Shown piece after piece: positions 9,155 through 18,202 of a stretch of 64,000 nucleotides of DNA. Each line of letters starts with the position of its first letter. Within the stretch, counting starts at the first letter, position 1. Source of the stretch: Breoghania sp. L-A4 (lineage in GTDB: Bacteria; Pseudomonadota; Alphaproteobacteria; Rhizobiales; Stappiaceae); contig NZ_CP031841.1 in NCBI RefSeq assembly GCF_003432385.1, positions 2,581,579 to 2,645,578 on the forward strand, given 5' to 3'. The position numbers and the translations under genes are program-made. A model generated the notes under the pieces. That model ran no database searches. It had not been told where the DNA came from and saw nothing but the letters and a program-made list of their open reading frames with translations.

Positions 9155-10081
9155 ATGACGATCGTATCGAAAGATTCCAGTGCCGCCGCACGCCCCATGT
9201 TGTCGGTTGTGTGTATCAACAAGAACAACGAGGATACGATTGAGCAGGCGATCCGCTCGGTGTTGTCTCAAACGGTAGAGAACATGGAATTCGTCATGGC
9301 CGATGGTGGTTCGACGGACAGTTCTCTCGATATCATCGGAAAATATCCCGAAATCCGGCTTGTCGACGGCGTCGACACATCCCGCGGGGACGGCGTCCTG
9401 AGGGCGGTTCGCGCCGCGCGCGGCAAATACATTGCCTTCATGACGTCGACCGACGGCTACCTGGGACCCAATTGGCTGCAGACGGCGGTTGATCACCTGG
9501 AATCCGACCCTGAAGCGTCGCTTGTGTGGGGTGCTGCGATCTCGATGGACACCAAGGGGCAATTGGTCCCGCGGTTCTTTCCAAAGGCGTTTCCGGCACA
9601 TCGAAAAGTCGCCCAGAAGAAGGACTGGTTTCCGATCTGGATGGTCGATTCCGGGGTGCGCCTGTCGTATTTTCCGGAGTTGAGTTACGTCGTGCGGGCC
9701 GACATCTACCAAAGGCTGATCGAGCCGGACCCCGCATGCCCGGAACTCGAGAATATTGACCCGATCCTGCGGTTCCATTTCGAATTCAACCGCAACGGCT
9801 ACCTGCCGGTCTATATGCCGTCGCTGGCCTATTTCGGCCGGACGCACGACAACCAGGGCCAGTTTTCGGACGCGGCGCCCGGCTGGATTGCCAACTACGA
9901 TCGCGCGCGCAAAAAGCACGTTGCGCGGCTTTTGTCCGGCGAGACGACCCATGTCTGGCGCGACGGCAACGGTCGAGAGATTGGTCGTATGGACGCCGGA
10001 GCGGCGAAGCGCGCCTTTTTCTTCGGCCGAATTCTGCACTCCAGGCTGCTCAGGTCAGTCCGAAAGCGTATCGGTCTTTGA
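9155..10081 (+). CDS. GT2-family glycosyltransferase
   Basis: The GT-A fold begins LSVVCINKNNEDTIEQAIRS, followed by EFVMADGGSTDSS (about 45-57, the nucleotide-binding DGGSTD). A long insertion and a C-terminal acceptor domain follow. I chose the ATG at 9155 (308 aa) because it places the GT2 start near the N-terminus and has AGGT 8 bases upstream. The longer in-frame reading from 8750 crosses the antisense FkbM gene and is not family sequence. It shows no transmembrane segments, so it is a cytoplasmic or peripheral enzyme of the same glycan. Donor and acceptor are unknown. Confidence 0.85.
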   Translation: MTIVSKDSSAAARPMLSVVCINKNNEDTIEQAIRSVLSQTVENMEFVMADGGSTDSSLDIIGKYPEIRLVDGVDTSRGDGVLRAVRAARGKYIAFMTSTDGYLGPNWLQTAVDHLESDPEASLVWGAAISMDTKGQLVPRFFPKAFPAHRKVAQKKDWFPIWMVDSGVRLSYFPELSYVVRADIYQRLIEPDPACPELENIDPILRFHFEFNRNGYLPVYMPSLAYFGRTHDNQGQFSDAAPGWIANYDRARKKHVARLLSGETTHVWRDGNGREIGRMDAGAAKRAFFFGRILHSRLLRSVRKRIGL

Positions 10082-10191
10082 TGGGGATGATTGTGAAACT
10101 TGCCCTTGCTGCCGGGTTCCGTTTTTATGGGTTTCGAAAACGCGCGCAGCCTGACGTGATTTCGCGCGCGAATCGTTGAGGTCCCCAGTTC

Positions 10192-10764
10192 GTGAGACCG
10201 GCACTTTTTCTCGACCGCGACGGCGTGATCAATGAGGATCACAACTACGTCCACTTGCCTGATGATATCGTCTTTATCGATGGGATATTTGACCTCTGCC
10301 GGACGGCAACCGACCTTGGCATGGCGATCGTCGTCGTCACCAATCAGGCGGGGATCGGACGGGGGTACTACACCGAGGCGGATTTCGCTGCTCTCAGCGA
10401 CTGGATGCGGACGGAGTTCCTGCGCGAGGGCGTCGTGATCGACGCGATCTATCACTGCCCCAATCATCCCGAGCACGGTATCGGCGCCTACAAGCGGGCG
10501 TCGTATGACCGCAAACCGAATCCCGGAATGATCTTGCGGGCGCAGCGCGATCTTGATCTGGATCTCGGCGCCTCAATCCTCGTTGGTGATCGCAAGACCG
10601 ACATCGATGCCGGTCGTAACGCTGGCGTCGGCACAACCATTCTTCTGAGCGCCGCTACCGTTGACCCGTCAGGAGTGTGCGGCTTTCAAGTATCATCGCT
10701 TTTGGAAGTCATTCCGATCATGAAGTCTTCACGTGCGGCGGCTGCTGGCACGTCGCAGTCTTAG
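10192..10764 (+). CDS. gmhB: GmhB-like HAD phosphatase (heptose-1,7-bisphosphate)
   Basis: HAD-IIIA phosphatase of 190 aa. The nucleophile motif is FLDRDGVINED (about 6-16), motif II is VVVTNQAGIGRG (about 47-58), the Lys motif is DRKPNPGM (about 106-113) and motif III is LVGDRKTDIDAG. GmhB removes the 7-phosphate from heptose-1,7-bisphosphate. HddA and HddC nearby support that role in the GDP-heptose branch. The start is GTG with GAGG 11 bases upstream. Oddity: E. coli GmhB binds zinc through CxH plus CxC. Here the first pair reads CPNH and the second site reads ASYD, so most ligands are missing. The C-terminal tail after about 165 is non-conserved. Confidence 0.8.
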   Translation: MRPALFLDRDGVINEDHNYVHLPDDIVFIDGIFDLCRTATDLGMAIVVVTNQAGIGRGYYTEADFAALSDWMRTEFLREGVVIDAIYHCPNHPEHGIGAYKRASYDRKPNPGMILRAQRDLDLDLGASILVGDRKTDIDAGRNAGVGTTILLSAATVDPSGVCGFQVSSLLEVIPIMKSSRAAAAGTSQS

Positions 10765-10806
10765 CGCGCTAAAGTTGTTCGCCATCCTTGTTTGGAAAGC
10801 CGCAGC

Positions 10807-11640
10807 ATGAAATCTAATCTGAAAATCGGCCGACGGCTCAAGAGAGCGATCCGCAAATTCAGATCCGGTATCGCCAACACTCTGATCGACAAAATGGCGC
10901 GAATGTCGGCGCCGGGCTTCGTCTTCCGATTTTCGGCCGTGACCCGCAATCAGATGAGCGTCGAGCGCCGGCGCGTCATGCGCGAGATCGTCAAAAGATA
11001 TTTCGATCGCTCCATCAGCATGATCGAAATCGGCACGTGGTTCGGTGAAGGGTCGACTTCCGTTTGGGTCGAGCAACTCCCCGAAGGGTCAAGTTTGATG
11101 CTCGTCGATTCATGGCGCCCTTACCTGACCGAGCTGGACAGCCGGGAAGGCGTTCTCGGCTACCAGGCAATGGATGATCTGTCATTCGCCGCGTTCCACA
11201 ACACGGCGCTGCGGGTGCTGGATTACGAGCGCCAGCGACCGGATCTCGAAATCTGCGTCGTTCGCGCCCGCTCGGCTCATTTCCTGGACAATCTGGGGGA
11301 AGGCTTCGATTTCATCTATGTCGACGGCTCCCACTACTACGACAGCGTCAAGGCCGACATCGTCAAGGCGAAGCGGGTGGCGAACAAGACATTTTCCATT
11401 ATCTGCGGCGACGATTATGAGTTGCACAGCAATCCGGAGCTTGTCGCGTTGGCGTCGCGCAACAAGGGCAAGGACTGGCTTGGTCACGAAGGTGGGGGAT
11501 TTCACCCCGGGGTGCTCCTCGCGATCTCGGAGGAATTCGGGCAGGTCAATATGGAAGACGGGTTCTGGTGGACGTTCTGCCGGAACGGAGAGTTCATGGC
11601 GGACGCTGGTGTTCCGGAACTCGAGATGTCCGCAAGTTGA
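10807..11640 (+). CDS. Class I SAM methyltransferase (Methyltransf_24-like)
   Basis: The central SAM fold reads ISMIEIGTWFGEGSTSVW (motif I with an acidic start and a glycine turn), then SLMLVDSWRPY, and later FDFIYVDGSHYYDSVKADI, characteristic of Methyltransf_24 proteins. There is a basic N-terminus of about 45 residues. I chose the ATG at 10807 (277 aa) because GGAAAG lies 7 bases upstream. It sits between the GmhB-like and radical SAM genes and probably acts on the same sugar or glycan. The exact substrate cannot be read. Confidence 0.75.
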   Translation: MKSNLKIGRRLKRAIRKFRSGIANTLIDKMARMSAPGFVFRFSAVTRNQMSVERRRVMREIVKRYFDRSISMIEIGTWFGEGSTSVWVEQLPEGSSLMLVDSWRPYLTELDSREGVLGYQAMDDLSFAAFHNTALRVLDYERQRPDLEICVVRARSAHFLDNLGEGFDFIYVDGSHYYDSVKADIVKAKRVANKTFSIICGDDYELHSNPELVALASRNKGKDWLGHEGGGFHPGVLLAISEEFGQVNMEDGFWWTFCRNGEFMADAGVPELEMSAS

Positions 11641-11786
11641 CCCTGTCGCGGGTACATGGTGCCAACCTAGGCTGTCGGCGGGCTTTATGTAGTCAGGGCG
11701 CGTTGAGATGCCTCCGTACGAGGGCGGCTTGCTCTTGGCTTGTGAGCCTGCGACAAATCGAGGGTCCGAGGAACGGAGCTTTCTGA

Positions 11787-13313
11787 ATGGACGTCCTTTT
11801 CGTGACGCCGGACTCGGCCGCCAAAGCCTACCAGGATCTGGCCAAGACCTATTCGGCGATTGAACCCCCGACGTGGTCCCTGCTTCTGGCCGAATCGTGC
11901 CGGGCGAAGGGGTTCGGGGTCGGTATTCTCGATTGCGACGCGGAACGGTTGTCTCTCGAGGCATCGGTCAAACGGGTCATCGACGCCAAGGCACGTTTGA
12001 TCGTGATGGTTCTGTACGGACAGAACCCCAATTCCGGCACCACCAGCATGATCGGCGCCATCGAGCTGGCCCGCGCGCTCAAGGCGGCGGGCTGTAACAC
12101 GCCGATCTGTCTGGTCGGATCGCACGTGAGCGCTCTGCCGAAAGAGGTTCTCGCCTACAACTGCGTGGATCTCATTCTGCTGAACGAGGGGGTCTATGCG
12201 CTCCACAATCTGCTGCGGTCGCGGTTGGAGCCCGATTTCCCCAGGATCAAGGGCATCGGCTACAAGGTCAACGACGGCGCGGGGCACGTACAAAACATCC
12301 TCAACGCGCCCGAACAGGTGGTGCCGCAGGATCGGATGGACATCGATCTTCCGGGCTATGCGTGGGATCTGCTGCCCTACAAGGACCGGCCGCTTGATCT
12401 CTACCGCGCGCACTTCTGGCACGCAGGGTTCGATCACAACAAGCGCACGCCCTTCGCGGCGATCTACACGAGTCTGGGCTGTCAGTTCGCGTGCAACTTC
12501 TGCATGATCAATATCGTCAACCGGGTGGACAACAGCGACGATGTCAACGCCTCGCATTCACGCGGCATGCGGTTCTGGAGCCCGGAATGGGTTGCCCGCG
12601 AAATGCGCAAACTGGCGGGCATGGGGGTTGAGACGCTGCGGATCAGCGACGAGATGTTCTTTCTCAACCGCAAATACTACCTGCCGATCCTCGAGAACTG
12701 TATCAAGGAGGACTACGGGTTCAACATGTGGACCTACAGCCGCATCGACACGGTTCGCCCCAATGCGCTCGATACGTTCAAGCGCGCCGGCGTCAACTGG
12801 CTGGCGCTCGGCGTCGAGGCTGGCAACCAGACCGTGAGGCAGGAGGTGTCCAAAGGCAGCTTCAAGGAAGTCAACATCCGGAACATTTGCGAGACGATCA
12901 GCAAGAGCGACATCAACATCATCTCGAACTACATCTTCGGCTTTCCTGAGGATACATTTGACACCATGCAGGAGACGCTCGACCTGGCGTTGGAACTGAA
13001 CACGGAGATGGCCAATCTGTACCCATGCCAGGCGCTTCCGGGCAGCCCGCTTTATCATGAGGCGCTCGACCAGGGCTGGCAGCTTCCCCAAACATTTGAA
13101 GGCTTTGCTTTCCTGTCCTATGAAGCGGAGCCGGTGCGCACCAAGTACCTCACCTCGGCGGAAGTTCTGAAATTCCGTGACGAGGCCTGGCAGACCTATT
13201 TTTCGAATGAGGCATACCTGAAGCTGGTTGAAAGCCGGTTCGGGGAGCAGGAGCGACGCAACGTCGAGGAAATGTCCAAGATCAAGCTCAAGCGTCGGCT
13301 CCTGGGGGACTAG
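11787..13313 (+). CDS. B12-binding-domain radical SAM protein
   Basis: The 508-residue protein has an N-terminal cobalamin-binding-like Rossmann domain (about 1-150), beginning MDVLFVTPDS and containing LVGSHVSALP. A radical SAM TIM barrel follows. The cluster motif is LGCQFACNFCMIN, giving Cys232, Cys236 and Cys239 for the [4Fe-4S]-SAM centre. LALGVEAGNQTVRQEV and NYIFGFPEDT are typical barrel strands. No clear DxHxxG cobalamin ligand is visible. Class B relatives methylate unactivated carbons or rearrange carbon skeletons. Only 8 bases separate it from hddA, so it is part of the heptose operon. Its reaction is unknown. Confidence 0.85.
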   Translation: MDVLFVTPDSAAKAYQDLAKTYSAIEPPTWSLLLAESCRAKGFGVGILDCDAERLSLEASVKRVIDAKARLIVMVLYGQNPNSGTTSMIGAIELARALKAAGCNTPICLVGSHVSALPKEVLAYNCVDLILLNEGVYALHNLLRSRLEPDFPRIKGIGYKVNDGAGHVQNILNAPEQVVPQDRMDIDLPGYAWDLLPYKDRPLDLYRAHFWHAGFDHNKRTPFAAIYTSLGCQFACNFCMINIVNRVDNSDDVNASHSRGMRFWSPEWVAREMRKLAGMGVETLRISDEMFFLNRKYYLPILENCIKEDYGFNMWTYSRIDTVRPNALDTFKRAGVNWLALGVEAGNQTVRQEVSKGSFKEVNIRNICETISKSDINIISNYIFGFPEDTFDTMQETLDLALELNTEMANLYPCQALPGSPLYHEALDQGWQLPQTFEGFAFLSYEAEPVRTKYLTSAEVLKFRDEAWQTYFSNEAYLKLVESRFGEQERRNVEEMSKIKLKRRLLGD

Positions 13314-13321
13314 TCGCATCC

Positions 13322-14316
13322 ATGATCATTACAAAGACGCCGTTCCGCATTTCGTTCTTCGGTGGCGGAACGGATTACCCTGACTGGTACAAGCAGCATG
13401 GTGGCGCCGTTCTGGCGACGAGCATCGACAAATACTGCTATATTTCGTGCCGAAAGCTCCCGCCGTTCTTCGACCACAAGCACCGGATCGTCTATTCCAA
13501 GATCGAGAACGTGAAGAGCTGCGCCGAAATCGTTCATCCGGCGGTGCGGGGCGTGTTCGAGTGGCTGGATGTCGAAGACGGGCTGGAGGTTCACCACGAC
13601 GGCGATCTGCCGGCGCGTTCCGGTCTCGGTTCGAGCTCATCCTTCACAGTCGGCCTGATCCACGCGATCAAGGCGCTGCGCGGACGCTCTGTCGCCAAGG
13701 AGGAACTCGCCCGCAACGCGATTCATGTCGAACAGTCGGTGATCGGCGAGAACGTCGGGTCGCAGGACCAGGTGACAACGGCCTACGGCGGTTTCAACAG
13801 GGTCGATTTCCACCGCAGCGGCGAAATCGTCGTCGCGCCGGTGGTGTTTCCCAACGAACGCCGCGCAGCCCTGAACGATCACCTGCTGTTGTTTTTCACC
13901 GGCGTGACGCGGGTTGCCTCCGAGATCGCCGAAAACCAGATCAAGAATCTCGACAGCCGTCGTTCGGAACTCGACGCAATGCGCGCGATGGTCGACGAGG
14001 GCATGTCGATTCTCGGCGCCGACGGCACCGACCTGGACGCTTTCGGACGTCTTCTGCACGAAGGCTGGTCGCTGAAGCGCCGGTTGTCGGACAAGGTGTC
14101 GACGCCGCAAATCGACGCCTACTACGAGGCCGCGCGGGAGGCGGGCGCGCTGGGCGGCAAGCTACTCGGTGCTGGCGGCGGCGGCTTTTTGCTGGTATTC
14201 GCGCCCCGGAACATCATCAGCGCGTTCGCGAGAAATTGTCCCAACTCGTTCATGTCCCGTTTCGGTTCGAGAGCGCGGGAAGCAGTCTCGCGCTGTACCA
14301 GCCAGAAGGATTGTGA
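13322..14316 (+). CDS. hddA: D-glycero-alpha-D-manno-heptose-7-phosphate kinase, frameshifted as sequenced
   Basis: This GHMP kinase would phosphorylate heptose-7-phosphate at C1. It begins PFRISFFGGGTDYP (7-20), and its ATP loop is LPARSGLGSSSSF (about 96-108). The third GHMP motif is GGKLLGAGGGGFLLVFAP. After that point the frame runs into unrelated sequence and would end at 14362 inside the next gene. Adding one C to the CCCC run at 14204-14207 restores a typical C-terminus (PEHHQRVREKL, then HVPFRFESAGSS) ending at 14316, 331 residues in all. The missing base is probably a sequencing error. HddC and GmhB homologues nearby support the role. Confidence 0.85.
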
Positions 14317-14358
14317 GCGGCATGGCCATGGGATCGCGCCAGAAAGACGGGTCAATCC

Positions 14359-15180
14359 ATGACGAGCGCTAAGGCCAACTCTCTCCAGAGCAAGGCGCAT
14401 TGGGTCTGGCGGGAAACGTTGGCGATTCATCGCCGCGCGCCGGAAACCCGGATTGCATCGTCGCTCTCGCCCATCGAGATCTTTGTCGCGCTCTACTATG
14501 GCGGCGTGCTGAATTTCGATCCGTCCGAGCCATTGGCGGAAGGTCGCGACCGCTGCATCATCAGCAAGGGGCACGGCTCGATCTGCATGTATCCGATCCT
14601 GGCGGATCTGGGCTTCTTCGATGAAGCGGAGCTGCAGCGGGTGTGCCAAAGCGGCGGCATTCTGGGTGGCATTCCCGATCCCATCATCCCCGGCTATGAG
14701 ACAGTCAATGGCTCGCTCGGACACGGGCTCGGCGTGGCGGCCGGTAGCGCGTTGGCCCTGAATCGCAAGGGCGGGGATCAGCAGGTTTTTGTCATCACGG
14801 GTGATGGAGAGCTGCACGAAGGTGCGTGCTGGGAAGCCATCATGTTCGCCAGCCACCATGGACTGGACCGGCTCAATCTGATCGTCGACGACAACCGCAC
14901 CTCGATGCTGGCGCACACCGAGGACGTCGTCTCGCATGGCGTGCTTGATGAGCGTCTGAAGAGTTTCGGATGGGACGCGCGCATCGTGGACGGCCATGAC
15001 GTCGAGGCCGTGCAGGAGGCCCTGCAGGCGATGAAGTCCGCGCACAACGGCAAGCCCAAGGCCTTGATCGCCAAGACGATCAAGGGACGCGGCGTGCCGG
15101 GTCTCGAGAACGAGCCGCTCGCGCATATCCTGGCGCCGAAAGCCGACGTTCTCGACAAGCTGCTGGAGACGTCAAAGTGA
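14359..15180 (+). CDS. Transketolase, N-terminal subunit
   Basis: The protein (273 aa) corresponds to the thiamine diphosphate-binding half of transketolase. It has CIISKGHGSICMYP (about 67-80), GSLGHGLGVAAG (about 118-129) and the ThDP/Mg motif VITGDGELHEG, ending near VDDN. Split transketolases work as alpha2beta2 with the C-terminal subunit. The next gene overlaps its stop by 2 bases (GTGA). The start ATG at 14359 lies 43 bases after the repaired hddA stop. The pair could make sedoheptulose-7-phosphate, the precursor of heptoses, or attach a two-carbon unit to a sugar. Housekeeping transketolase is normally a single long chain, so this is a pathway-specific copy. Confidence 0.88.
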   Translation: MTSAKANSLQSKAHWVWRETLAIHRRAPETRIASSLSPIEIFVALYYGGVLNFDPSEPLAEGRDRCIISKGHGSICMYPILADLGFFDEAELQRVCQSGGILGGIPDPIIPGYETVNGSLGHGLGVAAGSALALNRKGGDQQVFVITGDGELHEGACWEAIMFASHHGLDRLNLIVDDNRTSMLAHTEDVVSHGVLDERLKSFGWDARIVDGHDVEAVQEALQAMKSAHNGKPKALIAKTIKGRGVPGLENEPLAHILAPKADVLDKLLETSK

Positions 15181-16144
15181 CGATCAAACCGATTGCGATG
15201 CGAGACGCGCTGCTTGAGCGCATCTGGCGCGCCATGTCCGAGGACGACCGCATCTTCGTCGTGACCGCCGATTTCGGCTCGCCGGTGCTTGATCGCGTCC
15301 GCGCCGATTTTCCAGACCGGTTCATCAACGTCGGCATCGCCGAGCAGAACCTGATCAACGTGTCGGCCGGGCTGGCGCTGGAGGGCTTCAAGGTTTTTGC
15401 CTATGCCATCGCGCCGTTCATCACCATGCGCTGCTTCGAGCAACTGCGCGTGAGCCTGGGGCTGCTGTCGACGGTGCGGCCGCTTAACGTCAACTTGATC
15501 GGCGTCGGCGCCGGCTACAGCTATGTGGTCTCCGGGCCCACGCACCAGTGCTACGAGGACCTGACCCTGATGCGCGCGCTGCCGAACATGCGGGTCCTTT
15601 CCAGCGCGGATCATGTAACGTCTGGCGGGTTCCTGGAACAGTGCCTGGAAAACACCGGCCCCAAATACATCCGGCTGGACGCCCAGGTTATGCCGGTGGT
15701 CTATACGGAAGAAACCGGCGGCCCGGACATGGCACGCGGCTACCACGTGCACCGCACCGGCGGGAAGATCGCCTTGGTCGCCACGGGCTACATGCTGCAT
15801 TCAGCCCTGGCCGTGGCGGAGACGCTGGCGGGCGAGGGGATCGATGTTGGCGTGATCGATCTGTTCGATCTCACCGGTTTCGATGAGGACGCGCTTGTGC
15901 ATGACATCGCGGGCTATGCGGGGCTGATGACGCTCGAGGAAGGTTTCCGGGCGCGCGGCGGAATGGATGCCCGGTTCTTTGAACTGATCGCGCAGCACAA
16001 GCTCGCCCATGCGTTCCGCAACATTGGCGTCGAGGGGGCTATCGCTTCGAGCTCGGCACACGGGCGGAGTTGCACGAGGCGGTCGGCATCGGCGTCCAGG
16101 CCGTTGCCGCGGCCGCGCGGCAGCTCGCCGACGAACTTTCCTGA
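15177..16144 (+). CDS. Transketolase, C-terminal subunit, frameshifted as sequenced
   Basis: This is the partner of the preceding gene. It carries the pyrimidine-binding domain (VTADFGSPV; FINVGIAEQNLINVSAGLA with the catalytic Glu) and the transketolase C domain (GKIALVATGYMLHSALAV). Translation starts at a GTG overlapping the upstream stop. At the GGGGG run 16034-16038 one G is missing. As sequenced, the frame runs on through the next gene as an apparent 724-residue fusion. The next frame instead continues YRFELGTRAELHEAVGIG and stops at 16144, giving a normal 322-residue subunit. I treat the fusion as an artefact. Confidence 0.85.
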
Positions 16145-16178
16145 ACACGACGCTCTCTTCAGACAGACAGGTTGCGGA

Positions 16179-17351
16179 ATGAACAAGTTTCCCTTGATGC
16201 GCAATAACATTTCCCGTGCGGATCTGGACGCGGTCATCGACCACCTCAAGCAGGACGATCCGATCCTGACGAACGGCCGCAACTGCCGCGCATTCGAGGA
16301 GGCATGGTCGGAATGGTTGGGCGTGAAATACTCGGTTTTCGTGAATTCCGGCTCGTCGGCGAACCTGCTGTCGATGACGGTTCTGCGCCACGCGTTTCCC
16401 GAAGGCGGCGAGATCATCGTGCCGCCGCTGACCTGGGTCTCCGACATCTCCTCGGTGCTTCAGGCGGGTTTCACGCCGATCTTCGCTGACATCGACCCGC
16501 ACACGCTGGGGCTCGATACCGACGCGGTGCTGGCGCGGATCACCGACAAGACCCGAGCCGTGTTCCTGACGCATGCGCAAGGCTTTGACGGCCTGTGCGA
16601 CCGGCTGATGGCTGAGCTCAAGACGCGCGGCATCGCGCTCGTGGAGGACGTTTGTGAGTCGCATGGGGCGACCCACAATGGCCGCAAGGTCGGCAGCTTC
16701 GGCCAGATGTCGAATTTCTCGTTCTACTACGCGCATCACATGAGCACGATCGAGGGCGGCATGGTCTGCACCAACGACCCCGAGATCTACCAGCAGGCCC
16801 GCATGCTGCGCTCGCACGGGATGGTGCGCGAATCCAACGACGAGACCACCCGCGAACGCTACAAGAGCGCGCACCCGGACCTCAATCCGGAATTCATCTT
16901 CGCCTTTCCCGCCTACAACATGCGCAACACGGAAATCGGCGCCATCATGGGGCTGAGCCAGCTCAAGCGGCTGGACGCCAACAACGTGCGCCGCGAGGAA
17001 AATCTTGCGCTGTTTCTCGACCTGATCGACGGCGAACGCTATCGCAAGGATTTCCGGCGCGAGGGCTCGAGCAACTACGCCTTCAATCTGATCCTGCGCG
17101 AAGCCGACGACGTGCTGATGGATCGCCTGATGGCGTCCCTGCGCGACAACGGCGTCGAATTCCGCCGTGGCAGCGCAGGCGGCGGCAACCAGCTCCGTCA
17201 GCCGTATCTTCGGGGCATCGTTCCGCAGGATCATCACCTGAGCTGTCCCAATGCCGAGCACGTGCATTTCTACGGCATGTATATCGGCAACTTCCCCGAC
17301 CTCGGTCTCGATGAGGTCCGGGTCTTGTGTGACATCATCAACGCGGTATAG
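16179..17351 (+). CDS. DegT/ColD-like PLP sugar dehydratase (His replaces catalytic Lys)
   Basis: The protein (390 aa) has the DegT/DnrJ/EryC1 aminotransferase fold, with VFVNSGSSANLLSM, VPPLTWVSDISSVLQAG and VEDVCESHGA. The usual Schiff-base Lys is replaced: the site reads SFYYAHHMSTIEGG, with His186 where aminotransferases have Lys. That substitution defines 3-dehydratases such as ColD (GDP-4-keto-6-deoxymannose 3-dehydratase) and RfbH/E1. The product would be a 3-deoxy-4-keto sugar nucleotide. Gmd in the same locus could supply the 4-keto-6-deoxy substrate. I chose the ATG at 16179, where family sequence begins; upstream in-frame sequence belongs to the broken transketolase frame. No Fe-S cluster Cys pattern like E1 was noticed, which favours the ColD type. 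Confidence 0.85.
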   Translation: MNKFPLMRNNISRADLDAVIDHLKQDDPILTNGRNCRAFEEAWSEWLGVKYSVFVNSGSSANLLSMTVLRHAFPEGGEIIVPPLTWVSDISSVLQAGFTPIFADIDPHTLGLDTDAVLARITDKTRAVFLTHAQGFDGLCDRLMAELKTRGIALVEDVCESHGATHNGRKVGSFGQMSNFSFYYAHHMSTIEGGMVCTNDPEIYQQARMLRSHGMVRESNDETTRERYKSAHPDLNPEFIFAFPAYNMRNTEIGAIMGLSQLKRLDANNVRREENLALFLDLIDGERYRKDFRREGSSNYAFNLILREADDVLMDRLMASLRDNGVEFRRGSAGGGNQLRQPYLRGIVPQDHHLSCPNAEHVHFYGMYIGNFPDLGLDEVRVLCDIINAV

Positions 17352-17355
17352 GCGC

Positions 17356-18084
17356 ATGTCGGCAGCCGGCCCCAAGCTCACGACGGCGATTGTCCTGGCC
17401 GGTGGTCTGGGCACGCGGTTGCGCTCGGAAGTGCCCGATCTGCCCAAGGCCATGGCGCCGGTCGGTGACCGGCCGTTCCTCCAGCATCAGCTGGATTTCT
17501 GGATCGATGCCGGCATCGGGCGCGTGATCCTGTCGGTGGGCTATCGCAGGGACGTGATCATCAACTGTTTCGGCGACAGCTACAGAAACGTGCCGATTGA
17601 ATACGCCGTCGAGGAAACGCCGCTGGGCACCGGAGGCGGGGTGCTGCTGGCAAGCGCGCTGCTGGATCCGGACCAGCCGTTTCTGCTGCTCAACGGCGAT
17701 ACTTTTTTCGACGTCTCGCTGGACGCGCTCGCGCGGTTTCATTCCAGCAAACGGGCGGATCTGAGCGTCGCGGTGTTTCATGCCGGGGAGGCCGGGCGAT
17801 ACGGTCTCGCGGAACTCGACGCGGAAAACCGTGTTCACGCGCTGGCCTCGATCAAGGCCGGGGTGGGCGATCCGGCCAACGGCGGCGTTTACTGCCTGGC
17901 GCCGCGCATCCTCGATCCGTGGCGTGAGCCGTCGGATCGCGTGATTTCATTTGAAAACGAAATCCTGCCGGGCATGCTCGCAAGCGGCCTGCGGCTCTAC
18001 GGCATGGAAAGTCCGGGCTGGTTCATCGATATCGGCCTGCCAGCGGACTACCGTCGCGCGTTGGAAACCATCGTCCGGGACTGA
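17356..18084 (+). CDS. hddC: D-glycero-alpha-D-manno-heptose-1-phosphate guanylyltransferase-like
   Basis: This nucleotidyltransferase (242 aa) has AIVLAGGLGTRLRS (about 11-24), PKAMAPVGDRPFL (about 30-42) and the metal-binding LLNGDTFFD (about 111-119). EETPLGTGGG precedes the last of these. The short single-domain form and its place next to hddA and a GmhB-like gene fit HddC, which makes GDP-D-glycero-alpha-D-manno-heptose. A related hexose-1-phosphate guanylyl- or cytidylyltransferase is possible. The ATG at 17356 is 4 bases after the ColD-like stop, so they are translationally coupled. A hairpin terminator follows. Confidence 0.8.
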   Translation: MSAAGPKLTTAIVLAGGLGTRLRSEVPDLPKAMAPVGDRPFLQHQLDFWIDAGIGRVILSVGYRRDVIINCFGDSYRNVPIEYAVEETPLGTGGGVLLASALLDPDQPFLLLNGDTFFDVSLDALARFHSSKRADLSVAVFHAGEAGRYGLAELDAENRVHALASIKAGVGDPANGGVYCLAPRILDPWREPSDRVISFENEILPGMLASGLRLYGMESPGWFIDIGLPADYRRALETIVRD

Positions 18085-18092
18085 TTGCATTG

Positions 18093-18122
18093 CGGCACGG
18101 ATCGCCATCCTGCCGTTTCTTG
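18093..18122 (+). terminator. Possible intrinsic terminator after hddC
   Basis: A hairpin formed by cggca plus ggat (18093-18102, one bulged C) pairs with atcc plus tgccg (18107-18115) and is followed by TTTCTT. It would end the operon running from the GmhB-like gene to hddC. Confidence 0.5.
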
Positions 18123-18202
18123 TCTAATACGGTCCGACAGGATCAAGGCGCTATGGCGCCACTTTGAACTTTTTGAACGAGCAGTCGAGGAAGACCCAAA
18201 CT

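Noticed and set aside
14317-14362. The 346-residue form of HddA that overlaps the transketolase start
   Set aside because: Its last 50 or so residues are unlike GHMP kinases, while the correct C-terminus is encoded in the adjacent frame.
15177-17351. A 724-residue transketolase-DegT fusion protein
   Set aside because: The join is non-conserved sequence, while the next frame holds the normal transketolase C-terminus with a stop, and the DegT part has its own start. A missing G explains the apparent fusion.
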